Shown piece after piece: positions 26,893-35,285 of a stretch of 64,000 nucleotides of DNA (position 1 is its first letter; each line of letters starts with the position of its first letter). Under the pieces are notes generated by a model. It saw only the letters and a program-made list of their open reading frames with translations, searched no databases and was not told the origin of the DNA. This DNA is from JAWLHU01 sp041690255 (GTDB lineage Bacteria; Bacillota; Sulfobacillia; Symbiobacteriales; Symbiobacteriaceae), in contig JAWLHU010000007.1 of the NCBI GenBank assembly GCA_041690255.1, positions 1 through 64,000 of the forward strand, given 5' to 3'. The translations under genes were made by a program, and so were the position numbers.

Positions 26893-26913
26893 GGGGCGGG
26901 CGGCGCCCGCCCC
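26893..26913 (+). other. 3' stem-loop after the binding-protein gene
   Basis: A perfect 9-bp GC-only stem (GGGGCGGGC with GCCCGCCCC) with a 3-base loop lies between livK and livF. No T tract follows and the operon goes on, so it is more likely an mRNA-stabilising or partial attenuation element that raises binding-protein expression over livF. Confidence 0.55.
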
Positions 26914-26942
26914 TGCTACCCCATCCCAAGCGAGGTGGTCCC

Positions 26943-27734
26943 GTGCTTAGTCTGAACAACGTCGAAGTGATGTACGACCACGTGATTCTGGTGCTGAAGG
27001 GGATGTCGCTTCAGGTGCCCGAGGGGAAGATCGTCACCCTGCTGGGGGCGAACGGGGCCGGCAAGACGACGACGCTGAAGGCGATCTCGGGACTCCTCAA
27101 GGCGGAGAACGGCGAGGTGACCGACGGCACCATTGAGTTCCTGGGGGAGAAGATCAGCAACCGGGAGGCGGAGGAGATCGTCCGCAAGGGGATCTTTCAG
27201 GTCATGGAAGGCCGGCACGTCTTCGGACATCTGACGGTGGAGGAGAACCTGTTGGCCGGAAGCTACACCCGCACCGACAGGGCCAACATCAAGCAGGACC
27301 TGGAGATGGTCTACCACTACTTTCCCAGGCTGGTCCATCGACGGCGGTCAAAGGCGGGGTATCTGTCCGGCGGCGAGCAGCAGATGGTCGCCATCGGGCG
27401 GGCGCTCATGGCCAGGCCGAAGCTGGTCCTCCTGGACGAACCCTCCCTGGGGCTGGCTCCCCGCCTGGTGAAGGAGATCTTTGATATCGTGCGCCGGCTG
27501 AATGAGGAGATGAAGACCACCTTCCTCGTGGTGGAGCAGAACGCCATGGTGGCCCTCTCCATTGCTCACTACGGCTACATTATGGAGAATGGCAAGATCG
27601 TGCTGGACGGGTCGGTGGAGACCCTCCTGAACAACGAGGATGTAAAGGAGTTCTACCTGGGCCTGACCGACGTAGGGCGCAAGTCCTACCGGGAAGCGAA
27701 GGCGTACAAACGCAGGAAGCGGTGGTTGGCATGA
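26943..27734 (+). CDS. livF: branched-chain amino acid-type ABC transporter ATP-binding protein LivF
   Basis: The protein has 263 residues and a GTG start after GAGGTGG. Walker A is GANGAGKTT, the ABC signature YLSGGEQQMVAIGRALM, and Walker B LVLLDEPSLGLAP, with H-loop region VVEQNAMVAL. It is the LivF type by length and by the EQNAM motif. The C-terminal extension of about 20 basic residues overlaps the next start. Confidence 0.92.
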   Translation: MLSLNNVEVMYDHVILVLKGMSLQVPEGKIVTLLGANGAGKTTTLKAISGLLKAENGEVTDGTIEFLGEKISNREAEEIVRKGIFQVMEGRHVFGHLTVEENLLAGSYTRTDRANIKQDLEMVYHYFPRLVHRRRSKAGYLSGGEQQMVAIGRALMARPKLVLLDEPSLGLAPRLVKEIFDIVRRLNEEMKTTFLVVEQNAMVALSIAHYGYIMENGKIVLDGSVETLLNNEDVKEFYLGLTDVGRKSYREAKAYKRRKRWLA

Positions 27735-28945
27735 GCACGCCAAGTATCTTTCTTCCGCCGGATGGCCTGAGCAGGCTCCAGGCCGTGGTGACCCATGCCT
27801 GGGAGCACAGCCCCGCCCAGCGGGCCCGGTTGGAGGAGGCCGGGATCAATCCGGCGGATGTGGCCGGCCCCGAGTCGCTGCACCGTCTCCCGGTGATGCG
27901 CAAAGAGGCGCTGGGTGGCCTTCAGGCGGCGGACCACCCCTTCGGTGGCCTGCTCGGGGAGGAGATGGGCCGGCTGGCTCGAATCTTCCTCAGCCCGGGC
28001 GAGATCTACGACCCACAGGGGGACCGTCCGGACTACTGGCGCTTCCGTGAGGCCCTGATCGCGGCTGGATTCGGTGCCGGCCAGGTGGTGGCCAACTGCT
28101 TCAGCTACCATTTGACACCCGCCGGATTTATGTTCGATGGCGCGGCCCGCTCCCTGGGGTGCGTGGTGATTCCCGCCGGGGTCGGGCAGCAGGAACTGCA
28201 GATCAAGATGATGATGGATACCGGTGCCAGCGGCTATATCGGGCTGCCGTCCTACCTGTTGGCGCTACTGGAGAAGGCGCACGCCATGGGGAGGGCGCTC
28301 CCCCTGCGCCGGGCATTGGTGACCGGCGAGCCCCTGCCCCCGGCCCTGCGGGCCCGGTTGGGCGAATACGGGGTGGATGTCTACCAGGCATACGGCACCG
28401 CCGACCTGGGCCTGGTCGCCTATGAGTGCCCCGAGCACCAGGGCATGCACCTGGAGGCCGGTGTGCTCGTGGAACTCTGCGACCCTGAGGGGATTCCGGT
28501 GGAGGCCGGCACGGTCGGTGAGATTGTCGTCACCCTGCTGGAGCCCACCTACCCGCTGCTCCGGTTCGGGACCGGCGACCTGAGCGCCCTGCTGGCCGAG
28601 CCCTGCCCCTGTGGCCGCGAACCGGTACGGATTAAGGGTTGGATGGGCCGCGCAAACGATGTGGTCAAGGTGCGTGGCATGTTCGTCTACCCCCGGCAGA
28701 TCGAGGAGGCGATGGCGGCCTTCGCCGGGCAGGTCGACCGCTGGCAGGCGGTGGTCGAGCGCGACAAGAGCCACCGGGACCGCCTTCTGCTCCAGATCGA
28801 ACCCCGTGGCGATGGCCCGCCGGAGACTGCCGTAGCGGAGGCGATTCGGGCTGCGACCCGGCTCGGCTGCGAGGTGCGGTTGGCGGGGCCCGGTACGATC
28901 CCGGAGGGGGCCCCGCCCCTGGAGGACCGGCGCAACTGGGACTAA
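27731..28945 (+). CDS. phenylacetate-CoA-ligase-like AMP-forming enzyme (2)
   Basis: The protein has 404 residues, paralogous in type to the first gene of the operon: AYGTADLGLVAYEC core motif (about 220), FGTGDLSALLAEPCPCGR, and the cap region GRANDVVKVRGMFVYPRQIEE. It lacks about 40 residues at the N-terminus compared with gene 1. Its ATG overlaps the livF stop (ATGA). It is the third ligase in the operon, so each probably handles a different acid or chain length. It is followed by the operon terminator. Confidence 0.87.
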   Translation: MSTPSIFLPPDGLSRLQAVVTHAWEHSPAQRARLEEAGINPADVAGPESLHRLPVMRKEALGGLQAADHPFGGLLGEEMGRLARIFLSPGEIYDPQGDRPDYWRFREALIAAGFGAGQVVANCFSYHLTPAGFMFDGAARSLGCVVIPAGVGQQELQIKMMMDTGASGYIGLPSYLLALLEKAHAMGRALPLRRALVTGEPLPPALRARLGEYGVDVYQAYGTADLGLVAYECPEHQGMHLEAGVLVELCDPEGIPVEAGTVGEIVVTLLEPTYPLLRFGTGDLSALLAEPCPCGREPVRIKGWMGRANDVVKVRGMFVYPRQIEEAMAAFAGQVDRWQAVVERDKSHRDRLLLQIEPRGDGPPETAVAEAIRAATRLGCEVRLAGPGTIPEGAPPLEDRRNWD

Positions 28946-28951
28946 AGGAAA

Positions 28952-28975
28952 GAGGCAGGCCGGTTGGCCTGCCTC
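28952..28975. terminator. bidirectional terminator
   Basis: GAGGCAGGCC at 28952-28961 pairs perfectly with GGCCTGCCTC at 28966-28975 with a GGTT loop, followed by ATACTTTTGG. It ends the transporter operon and also serves the convergent subtilisin gene. Confidence 0.88.
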
Positions 28976-28988
28976 ATACTTTTGGTGA

Positions 28989-30587
28989 CTACTTGTTCGG
29001 ATTGCCCTTGCCGCCGCCGCCACCACCGCCGCTGCCGGGAGTCGTGGCGAGCGCCTGGGTGACCGCAGCGTCGGCCTGGACCAGACCGTAGCCGTAGTAG
29101 ACGTCACGGCCGGCGGCGCCAAGATCCATAGCGGTCGCCGCGAGCACGCTCCGCATGTCAACGTTGGTCAGGGCCGGGTTGGCCGACCAGGCCAGAGCCG
29201 CAACCGCCGAGACGTGGGGGGTGGCCATAGAGGTGCCCTGGAAGTAGGCGTAATCCCACGAGCCGACCGAGACGTAGCCGGTGCCGAGGCCACCGCTGCG
29301 AATCGCCATACCGCTGTTGTAGCTGACGCCGATCGTCGGAATCCAGTTGCCGGCGGCACCCAGGGTGAAGCTGCCCGCATCATCCGGGGCGGCGGTGTCG
29401 TTGTTGGCGATAATGGCTGCAGAGGCACCCTGGGCCATGACGTTGGTCACCTTCTCGGAGAAGGCGATCACACCACGATCGATCATGGCGATCCAGGCGC
29501 CGCTGGCGGGAGCACCGGTGCAGGAGCTGGTGGAGTCGGCCAGGCCGCACTCGACCAGGGGAGCGGTGATCGAGCCAGTGCCGGAGAACTCCAGCGGATT
29601 GGTCGCGTAGGCGGTGCCATCCTCCTCAGTGATACCCTGCACACCGGTGCCCAGGGGGACCGAGGAGAGGGTGCCCACGCCGGGGCCGGCCAGCTCCACG
29701 TCGGAGTTGTACTGGGAGAAGGTGGCCCAGCTCAGGTTGGAGTCGACGGCAGCCACGGAGACGACGTTGGCGTAGCCGGCCGGGTAGCTGATCCGGTTGT
29801 TGCCGTCGTTACCGGCGGCAGCGATCACCAGGACACCGCCGTTGTACAGGGTGGTGTAGAAGTTATCCTCGGTGCGGGACTTCAGGCCGCCGCCCAGCGA
29901 CATGCTGATGATGTTGGCGCCCTGGTCGGCGCACCACTGGGCGCCGTTCATGATGCCGCTGGTGGAGCCGCTGCCGTCATCGCCAAGGACGCGGCCAATG
30001 TAGAGCTCAACGTTGGGAGCAACGCCAATGTAGCTGCCGCTGGCGTTCAGCTGCCCAGCGATGGTACCGGCCACGTGGGTGCCGTGGCCATTGCCGTCGG
30101 CGGCCGTCGGGTGGCCATCGGACACGAAGTTGGCCGAGCCCTTAATGATCGAGGTGCCGTTCTTGTAGAACTCAGGGTGGTTGTAATCAATGCCGGTATC
30201 CAGAATGCAGACCTTCATGGTCGCACCGGTGGCGCCCAGGGCCCAGGCCTCAGGAGCGTGGACAGCCTGCAAGCCCCAGGTGTAGGTGCCATCGTTGTAC
30301 AGGCCCATGGCCTTCCGCTCGGCGTCTTCCTCTACATACGCAACGTTGGGGTTCTTGGCCAGAGCGGCCGCAGCGGCGGCAGAAGCCCGGATCTGCACGG
30401 CGTTGACGGAAGGCCATTCACTGGCCACCTCAACCCCGGCACCGGCGAGCGCTTGAGCCGAGGCACCCGGCTTCAGACCGACGAGATAGGAGCCCTTTGC
30501 AGACTGGGGCGCGGCGGCACTAACGAGGCTGGAAGAAAGAAGCATGATGGCAGACAGGATCGCAAGAAGACGCATCAACTTCGGCAA
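28989..30587 (-). CDS. secreted subtilisin-like serine peptidase (S8) with PA insert
   Basis: The protein is about 532 residues: signal peptide (about 5-25), I9-type inhibitor propeptide (about 30-95), and an S8 catalytic domain with Asp130 (DTGIDYNHPEF), His168 (GHGTHVAG) and Ser453 (GTSMATPHV). A PA domain is inserted at about 310-415 between His and Ser, as in other secreted subtilases. The C-terminus ends in a Gly run and a lysine-rich tail. Start choice is uncertain: TTG at 30587 has GGGGGGA 7 bases upstream, while TTG at 30605 and ATG at 30575 also give workable signal peptides. It would digest extracellular protein and could feed the peptide importer at 47-51 kb. Confidence 0.9.
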   Translation of the reverse strand: MPKLMRLLAILSAIMLLSSSLVSAAAPQSAKGSYLVGLKPGASAQALAGAGVEVASEWPSVNAVQIRASAAAAAALAKNPNVAYVEEDAERKAMGLYNDGTYTWGLQAVHAPEAWALGATGATMKVCILDTGIDYNHPEFYKNGTSIIKGSANFVSDGHPTAADGNGHGTHVAGTIAGQLNASGSYIGVAPNVELYIGRVLGDDGSGSTSGIMNGAQWCADQGANIISMSLGGGLKSRTEDNFYTTLYNGGVLVIAAAGNDGNNRISYPAGYANVVSVAAVDSNLSWATFSQYNSDVELAGPGVGTLSSVPLGTGVQGITEEDGTAYATNPLEFSGTGSITAPLVECGLADSTSSCTGAPASGAWIAMIDRGVIAFSEKVTNVMAQGASAAIIANNDTAAPDDAGSFTLGAAGNWIPTIGVSYNSGMAIRSGGLGTGYVSVGSWDYAYFQGTSMATPHVSAVAALAWSANPALTNVDMRSVLAATAMDLGAAGRDVYYGYGLVQADAAVTQALATTPGSGGGGGGGKGNPNK

Positions 30588-30719
30588 ACGGAATTCCCCC
30601 CACAAACAGGATAGGGTGAATCATTTGACGCCTTTGCTCAAATTCCTTTCAAGTTTGTAAGGTTACTCAGAAAAAATAAATTTCTAGGCACGAATCTTTC
30701 GAGTGACTCACGAGAGCCA

Positions 30720-31034
30720 GAGGGCGCCAGACGAACCCCAGAGGGCGCCAGACGAACCCCAGAAGGTGCCAGACGAACCCCAGAAGGTGCCAGACGAACC
30801 CCAGAAGGTGCCAGACAAACCCCAGAGGGCGCCAGACGAACCCCAGAAGATGCCAGACGAACCCCAGAAGATGCCAGACGAACCCCAGAGGGCGCCAGAC
30901 GAACCCCAGAAGGCGCCAGACGAACCCCAGAGGGTGCCAGACAAACCCCAGAAGGTGCCAGACAAACGCCAGAAGATGCCAGACGAACGCCAGAAGATGC
31001 CAGACGAACGCCAGAAGATGCCAGACGAACGCCA
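30720..31034. repeat. minisatellite, 15 tandem 21-bp units
   Basis: There are exactly 15 units of 21 bp (type unit GAAGGTGCCAGACGAACCCC plus A). Units differ only at a few sites: GAGGGCG, GAAGGTG, GAAGATG or GAAGGCG at the start, CGAA or CAAA in the middle, and CCCCA turning to CGCCA in the last four. Because 21 is a multiple of three, several frames stay open on both strands (PDEPQKV heptads on plus). No ribosome site precedes any of them, so I treat it as non-coding. It lies between the subtilisin and the promoter at 31085. Confidence 0.93.
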
Positions 31035-31084
31035 GATACTTCGACAAGCGATCCTCTCGCCTCCTGGATGCTACCACAAGATTC

Positions 31085-31114
31085 TTGATATTATACAACT
31101 GAACCTTGTATAAT
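31085..31114 (+). promoter_or_regulatory. sigma-A promoter with overlapping operator-like palindrome
   Basis: TTGATA (31085-31090), an 18-base spacer and TATAAT (31109-31114) make a good vegetative promoter 39 bases before the next gene. Within it TTATACAA (31091-31098) and TTGTATAA (31106-31113) are a perfect inverted repeat covering the spacer and the -10 box. A repressor bound there would block transcription. Confidence 0.75.
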
Positions 31115-31152
31115 CACAGCAGACCCCTGACACCATGGAGGAGAGTGGTCCC

Positions 31153-31689
31153 ATGTCTACAGATGATCAGAACCGGGATGATCTGACGAAGACGGCTGCG
31201 AGCTCCCAATCGGTCCCGCACCTCCCCGCTGCCTCAGGCCCCTTGGATCTTAGCACCGTCTCCGCTCACACGAGGAGAGTGGTCCCTGCCCGGATTGATG
31301 TACGCTGGGACCAGTACGCAGGCAATTCCAGTACCCTGGCCGCCGATGCCGTGATCACTGTCGCGGGCAAGTGCGGGCTGAAGAACCCACTGCCGGTCGC
31401 ACTGGAACTCTACCCCGCCCCCGGCGAGGAGCGCACCCTGCGGGCGGTGCCGAAGGAGGAGCAGAGCGAGGCCTGGCTCAACCTGGACTGGTACGACCAG
31501 GGGCGCCGCTTCCGCTCCAGCTTCCACAAGCTCCTCACTCTCCTGAAGATCAACATTCCACGGGGGACGCGCATGTTGATCAACGTGGCCGCCGACCACG
31601 ACCAGGATCTGGGCCACTACATCAAGCTCTGGTGGGATCAGGATGCCTTTCTCCCCATCAACAGTGAGGATGGTGACCCCGCTGACTAG
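31153..31689 (+). CDS. hypothetical protein (178 aa)
   Basis: I do not recognise a family. The first 40 residues are polar and probably disordered. The rest looks like a compact alpha/beta domain with RIDVRWDQYAGN, LALNLDW-type and LWWDQDAFLP segments, and it ends acidic. There is no signal peptide or membrane helix. ATG at 31153 is preferred, since GGAGGAG lies before it; an ATG at 31135 overlaps that site. It has its own promoter, palindrome and terminator, so it is a single regulated gene. Confidence 0.75.
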   Translation: MSTDDQNRDDLTKTAASSQSVPHLPAASGPLDLSTVSAHTRRVVPARIDVRWDQYAGNSSTLAADAVITVAGKCGLKNPLPVALELYPAPGEERTLRAVPKEEQSEAWLNLDWYDQGRRFRSSFHKLLTLLKINIPRGTRMLINVAADHDQDLGHYIKLWWDQDAFLPINSEDGDPAD

Positions 31690-31704
31690 GCCCGGCCAGC
31701 ACGT

Positions 31705-31740
31705 ACGCCCTGACCAGTTGCGGTCGGGGCGTCCTTTTTT
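31705..31740 (+). terminator. rho-independent terminator
   Basis: ACGCCCTGACC (31705-31715) pairs with GGTCGGGGCGT (31722-31732) with one G-T wobble and is followed by CCTTTTTT. Confidence 0.9.
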
Positions 31741-31958
31741 GCCCGCCAGCCAATTAATCCTTTCGATCTAATCTGAGCCCCAGCCGTCACCAGGCCACCG
31801 AAGTAATCGAATGATCACTGGGCAGGAGGCCGGTTTCTCCCTGATGATCGATACTGATAGGCCAGGAAAGGAGGGTGTTGTACGTCCCGACCCGCCGGTA
31901 CGCTTCGGGGCCAGACTGTCCCCTACAGGATCAGTGACAGGGAGGAATGAGGATCAAG
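31741..31958 (+). other. leader region of the molybdoenzyme operon
   Basis: There are about 218 bases between the terminator and the start codon. It contains imperfect inverted repeats (ATGATCAC at about 31811 with ATGATCGA at about 31842, and CCGGTACGC/GGGGCC stretches) and a strong GGGAGG before the gene. I could not match it to a molybdenum cofactor riboswitch or any other known RNA, and I see no convincing -10/-35 pair. Confidence 0.35.
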
Positions 31959-34643
31959 ATGAGACTCTCCAGACGGGATCTTCTGAAGGGAACGGCTGCA
32001 GCGGGCACGCTGGCAGCCCTAGGTGGTGGGTGGCGTTTCGCTGAGCGGTCCGTCTTCGCACAGAAGGCGACGCCGCCACAGAAAGTGGAGTACTTCAAGG
32101 GCTACTGCCGGATGTGCATGCACGACGACTGTGCCAATATCACCCGGGTGGAAGATGGCATCGCCGTGAAGGTCGAGGGCAACCCCGAATCCCCGATCAA
32201 CAAGGGCACCCTCTGCCCCCGTGGCAACTCCGCGATTATCAGTATGTACAACCCCTATCGGGTGAAGGCGCCCATGAAGCGCACCAACCCGAAGAAGGGC
32301 TTGAATGAGGACCCGGGCTGGGTCGAGATCTCCTGGGACGAAGCCCTGGACCTGGTTGCGAGCAAGTTCAGGGCGATCCGGGAGAAGGATCCCCGCCGCC
32401 TGATGCACCTTGTCGGATTCGGGATGATGGACTACTTCACGACCTTCGGTGCACCGCACCTGCCGGTCTTCACGGCTGCCTTCGGTACCCCGAACCACGT
32501 GACCAACAACGGCGCCCTCTGCGCCATTCACTATGCGACGTGGGTCGCCCAGGGCGCCTTCCCGGTGCCGATTGTCGACTACCAGCGCTGCAACTACCAC
32601 CTGGCAATCGGGCGGACCGCCGGCCCCAACGCGGGGTTTGCCAACGGGCCGACCCGGGCGGTTACCAAGGCTGTGGAACGGGGTATGAGACTGGTCTCCG
32701 TCGACCCGCGCTGCTCGGTGGAGGGCAGCAAGGGCGAGTGGGTGCCGATCAAGCCCGGGCAGGACCTGGCCTTCATCCTGGCCCTCATCCATGTGATCCT
32801 CTACGAGATCAAGAAGGTGGATGTGGAGTTCCTGACGCATCGGACCAACGGCCCGTACCTGATCAATGCGGCCGGCGACTACCTGCGCAGCTCCGCCGGC
32901 AAGCCACTCATGTGGGACCCGGCAGCGGGGCAGGCCAAGGAGTTTGATGATCCATCCCTCGCTCGCCCGGCGCTCGAAGGTGAGTACCAGGTCAACGGCA
33001 CGACCGCCCCGACCGCCTTCACCCTGATCAAGGCCGCCATGAGGAGCTACACCCCGGAGTGGGCGGAGGAGCGGTCCACCGTCCCCGCGGCCACCATCCG
33101 CCGCATTGCCAACGAGTTCGTGGAACACGCCATGATCGGCGCCACCATCGAGATCAACGGGACCACCTTCCCGTACCGTCCGGTGGCCGTCATCTGTGCG
33201 CGGGGCTCCATCAACCATGAAAATGGCACTACGGTCGATCTGGCCAGCAAGATCCTGAACGAGCTGGTCGGCGCGCTGGATGTGCCGGGCGGTGTGCTCA
33301 GCACCATGCGCGGCCCGGTCCTGCAGCCCGATGCCGACGGCACCGTCATGAAGCAGGGGGAGTATGCCGGGGTTCCGTTCAGCTACCCGCCGGTGCACAC
33401 CGACCTGGCCGAGTTCTTCCCAGGCCGGCACGCCCTGCCGCACATGGCCTTCCGGGCGATCCTTGACCCCGCGAAGTACGGGCTGGACTACCCCATTGAA
33501 GGACTCTTTGTCTGCGGCGGTAACCCGGTCTCCAGCCTGGCTGACCCGGAGCTGATGGCCGAAGCGATTGCAAAGGTACCCTTTACCGCCAGCATTGCCT
33601 ATCACTTTGATGAGGTCGCCCAACTCTCCGATGTGCTCCTGCCAGAGCACGCGATGCTGGAGCGGCTGGGCACAAACACCAGTGATGCGGACTTCGCCGG
33701 CGTCTTCGAAGACACGATTGGCATCTCGGTCACCATGGTCAGAAAGCCGGTCCCGCCGATCTACAACACCCGGCACGCCCACAATATCTCGATCGACCTG
33801 CTGGAGCGGATCGGTGCCCTGCAGGAGATGAACGGGTTCTTCAACAACGCCGTAGTTCCCATGGGCGAACTGGCTGCCGTACCGCTGGCGCCGCAGCACA
33901 AGCTGCAGATGGACCGCAAGTATACAATCGAGGAGATCTGGGACAGGGCTCTCCAGTCCATGCATGGCGATGGCAAGGGGTTGGAGTACTTCTTCGAGCA
34001 GGGGATGGTCGTACACCGGGTACCGGAGGAGCAGTGTTACAACTACTTCTACTTCCCGGGGAACAAGACCCGGCACCCGCTCTTCTTCTGGGGCGTGAAG
34101 GAGCACGGCGACATTCTCCTGGCTAACCTGGCAAAGCACAACCTTGAGGTGCCCGGCTGGTCCAGCGCGGATCTGAAGAAGCGCTACGAGCCGATCCCCT
34201 CCTACTACGAGACCAACCTGATGAGGGCGCCCACCGAGTACGACCTGATCGCGATCAACTGGAAGACGCCGGCCTCCATGTTCCGCATGGGCGGCGTGGA
34301 CCAGTTGCCCTGGCTCCACCAGGTGCAGGAAGAGTATGACCCGTACTTCAATGTCGCCTGTCTGAACGCCCAGACGGCACAGGCGAAGGGGTTGGTCGAT
34401 GGCGACCGGGTGGTGATCGAGTCGCTCTACGGCAAGATTGAGGCGAAGATCCGGACGTCGCAGCTCTTCCATCCGACCACGCTGGGCATTGCCGGGGCGA
34501 CTGGCCGGCTGGTGGACAGCGTCGGTTCGAAGGCCCGCAGCCTGATCCACTTCAACAGTCTGATCAGTGCGAAGGAAGGGACGTTCGATCCGGTGATGGG
34601 CGCCGTCGACATTGGTGTCGCTGTCAAGATCCGCAAGGTGTAG
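31959..34643 (+). CDS. Tat-exported molybdopterin oxidoreductase, catalytic subunit (DMSO reductase family)
   Basis: The protein is about 894 residues with a twin-arginine signal (LSRRDLLKG, residues 3-11). Cysteines 50, 53, 58 and 86 form the FS0 [4Fe-4S] site; the spacing is C-x2-C-x4-C, one residue longer than the common x3. The candidate molybdenum ligand is Cys188 in NGALCAIH. The C-terminal bis-MGD binding domain ends near 890. The substrate (sulfur, nitrogen, arsenic oxyanion or other) cannot be told. The partners downstream (FeS, NrfD, TorD) make it an exported, quinone-linked respiratory enzyme. ATG at 31959 is preferred to ATG at 31947, which nearly touches its ribosome site. Confidence 0.9.
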   Translation: MRLSRRDLLKGTAAAGTLAALGGGWRFAERSVFAQKATPPQKVEYFKGYCRMCMHDDCANITRVEDGIAVKVEGNPESPINKGTLCPRGNSAIISMYNPYRVKAPMKRTNPKKGLNEDPGWVEISWDEALDLVASKFRAIREKDPRRLMHLVGFGMMDYFTTFGAPHLPVFTAAFGTPNHVTNNGALCAIHYATWVAQGAFPVPIVDYQRCNYHLAIGRTAGPNAGFANGPTRAVTKAVERGMRLVSVDPRCSVEGSKGEWVPIKPGQDLAFILALIHVILYEIKKVDVEFLTHRTNGPYLINAAGDYLRSSAGKPLMWDPAAGQAKEFDDPSLARPALEGEYQVNGTTAPTAFTLIKAAMRSYTPEWAEERSTVPAATIRRIANEFVEHAMIGATIEINGTTFPYRPVAVICARGSINHENGTTVDLASKILNELVGALDVPGGVLSTMRGPVLQPDADGTVMKQGEYAGVPFSYPPVHTDLAEFFPGRHALPHMAFRAILDPAKYGLDYPIEGLFVCGGNPVSSLADPELMAEAIAKVPFTASIAYHFDEVAQLSDVLLPEHAMLERLGTNTSDADFAGVFEDTIGISVTMVRKPVPPIYNTRHAHNISIDLLERIGALQEMNGFFNNAVVPMGELAAVPLAPQHKLQMDRKYTIEEIWDRALQSMHGDGKGLEYFFEQGMVVHRVPEEQCYNYFYFPGNKTRHPLFFWGVKEHGDILLANLAKHNLEVPGWSSADLKKRYEPIPSYYETNLMRAPTEYDLIAINWKTPASMFRMGGVDQLPWLHQVQEEYDPYFNVACLNAQTAQAKGLVDGDRVVIESLYGKIEAKIRTSQLFHPTTLGIAGATGRLVDSVGSKARSLIHFNSLISAKEGTFDPVMGAVDIGVAVKIRKV

Positions 34644-34654
34644 GAGGTGCAAGA

Positions 34655-35269
34655 ATGCGTTACGGCATGTTCATAGACCTCGACCGCTGCGCAGGCTGCA
34701 CGGCCTGCATCGTAGCCTGCAAGCAGGAGAACGGCACTCCCGGAACCCTGCACTACAGCCGGGTGCTGGTGCGTGAGGTGGGCGAGTACCCCAATGCATC
34801 GCTGGCGGTCATTCCGACCGGGTGCATGCACTGTGAGAACGCCCCTTGTGTCCAGGTCTGCCCGGTAGGGGCGAGCTACTACGAGAATGGCATGGTGCTG
34901 GTCGACCAGGAGCGGTGCATTGGCTGCAGGGCCTGTGTCAACGCCTGTCCCTTTGGCGCCCGCACGTACAACCACTACGATCCCCTGAAGCAGCTCTACT
35001 ACGAGGGGCAGGAGCCGACCCCCTTCGAGCAGGCCAAGGCCGCGCAGCATCTGAAGGGGACGGTTGAAAAGTGCACCTTCTGTGTGCACCGGGTGAAGGA
35101 GGGGCTGCTGCCTGCCTGTGTGCTGACCTGTGTGGCACAGGCCCGGGTCTTCGGCGACCTGGACGATCCCGACAGCGAACTGGTGAAGATCATCCGGGAG
35201 CGGAACGCCAGGCCACTGAACCCCGAAGCGGGAACCGTACCTCACGTCTTCTACGCCGGCAGCTTCTGA
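34655..35269 (+). CDS. four-cluster [4Fe-4S] electron transfer subunit (DmsB/PhsB type)
   Basis: The protein has 204 residues and no signal, so it is probably exported with the catalytic subunit. There are four cysteine groups: CAGCTACIVAC, CMHCENAPCVQVC, CIGCRACVNAC and CTFCVHRVKEGLLPACVLTC. It links the molybdenum site to the NrfD membrane subunit. It starts 12 bases after the catalytic gene behind GGAGGTG. Confidence 0.93.
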   Translation: MRYGMFIDLDRCAGCTACIVACKQENGTPGTLHYSRVLVREVGEYPNASLAVIPTGCMHCENAPCVQVCPVGASYYENGMVLVDQERCIGCRACVNACPFGARTYNHYDPLKQLYYEGQEPTPFEQAKAAQHLKGTVEKCTFCVHRVKEGLLPACVLTCVAQARVFGDLDDPDSELVKIIRERNARPLNPEAGTVPHVFYAGSF

Positions 35270-35285
35270 GGGAGGGAAGAACGAG

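Noticed and set aside
30720..31034. CRISPR-like repetition.
   Set aside because: Units are directly adjacent with no unique spacers, and no cas genes are present.
30703..31113. A 136-residue open frame of PDEPQKV heptads (and two open frames of FVWHLLG type on the other strand) over the minisatellite.
   Set aside because: All arise because the 21-bp unit is a multiple of three and lacks stops. None has a ribosome site, and base changes between units do not favour synonymous positions.
31741..31958. A molybdenum-cofactor riboswitch before the molybdoenzyme operon.
   Set aside because: The location would fit, but I could not find the conserved Moco RNA core. Only loose inverted repeats are visible.
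32019..34652. An 877-codon antisense frame opposite the molybdoenzyme catalytic gene.
   Set aside because: The plus strand holds all family motifs. The antisense frame has no ribosome site or recognisable domain and reflects GC-rich codon bias.
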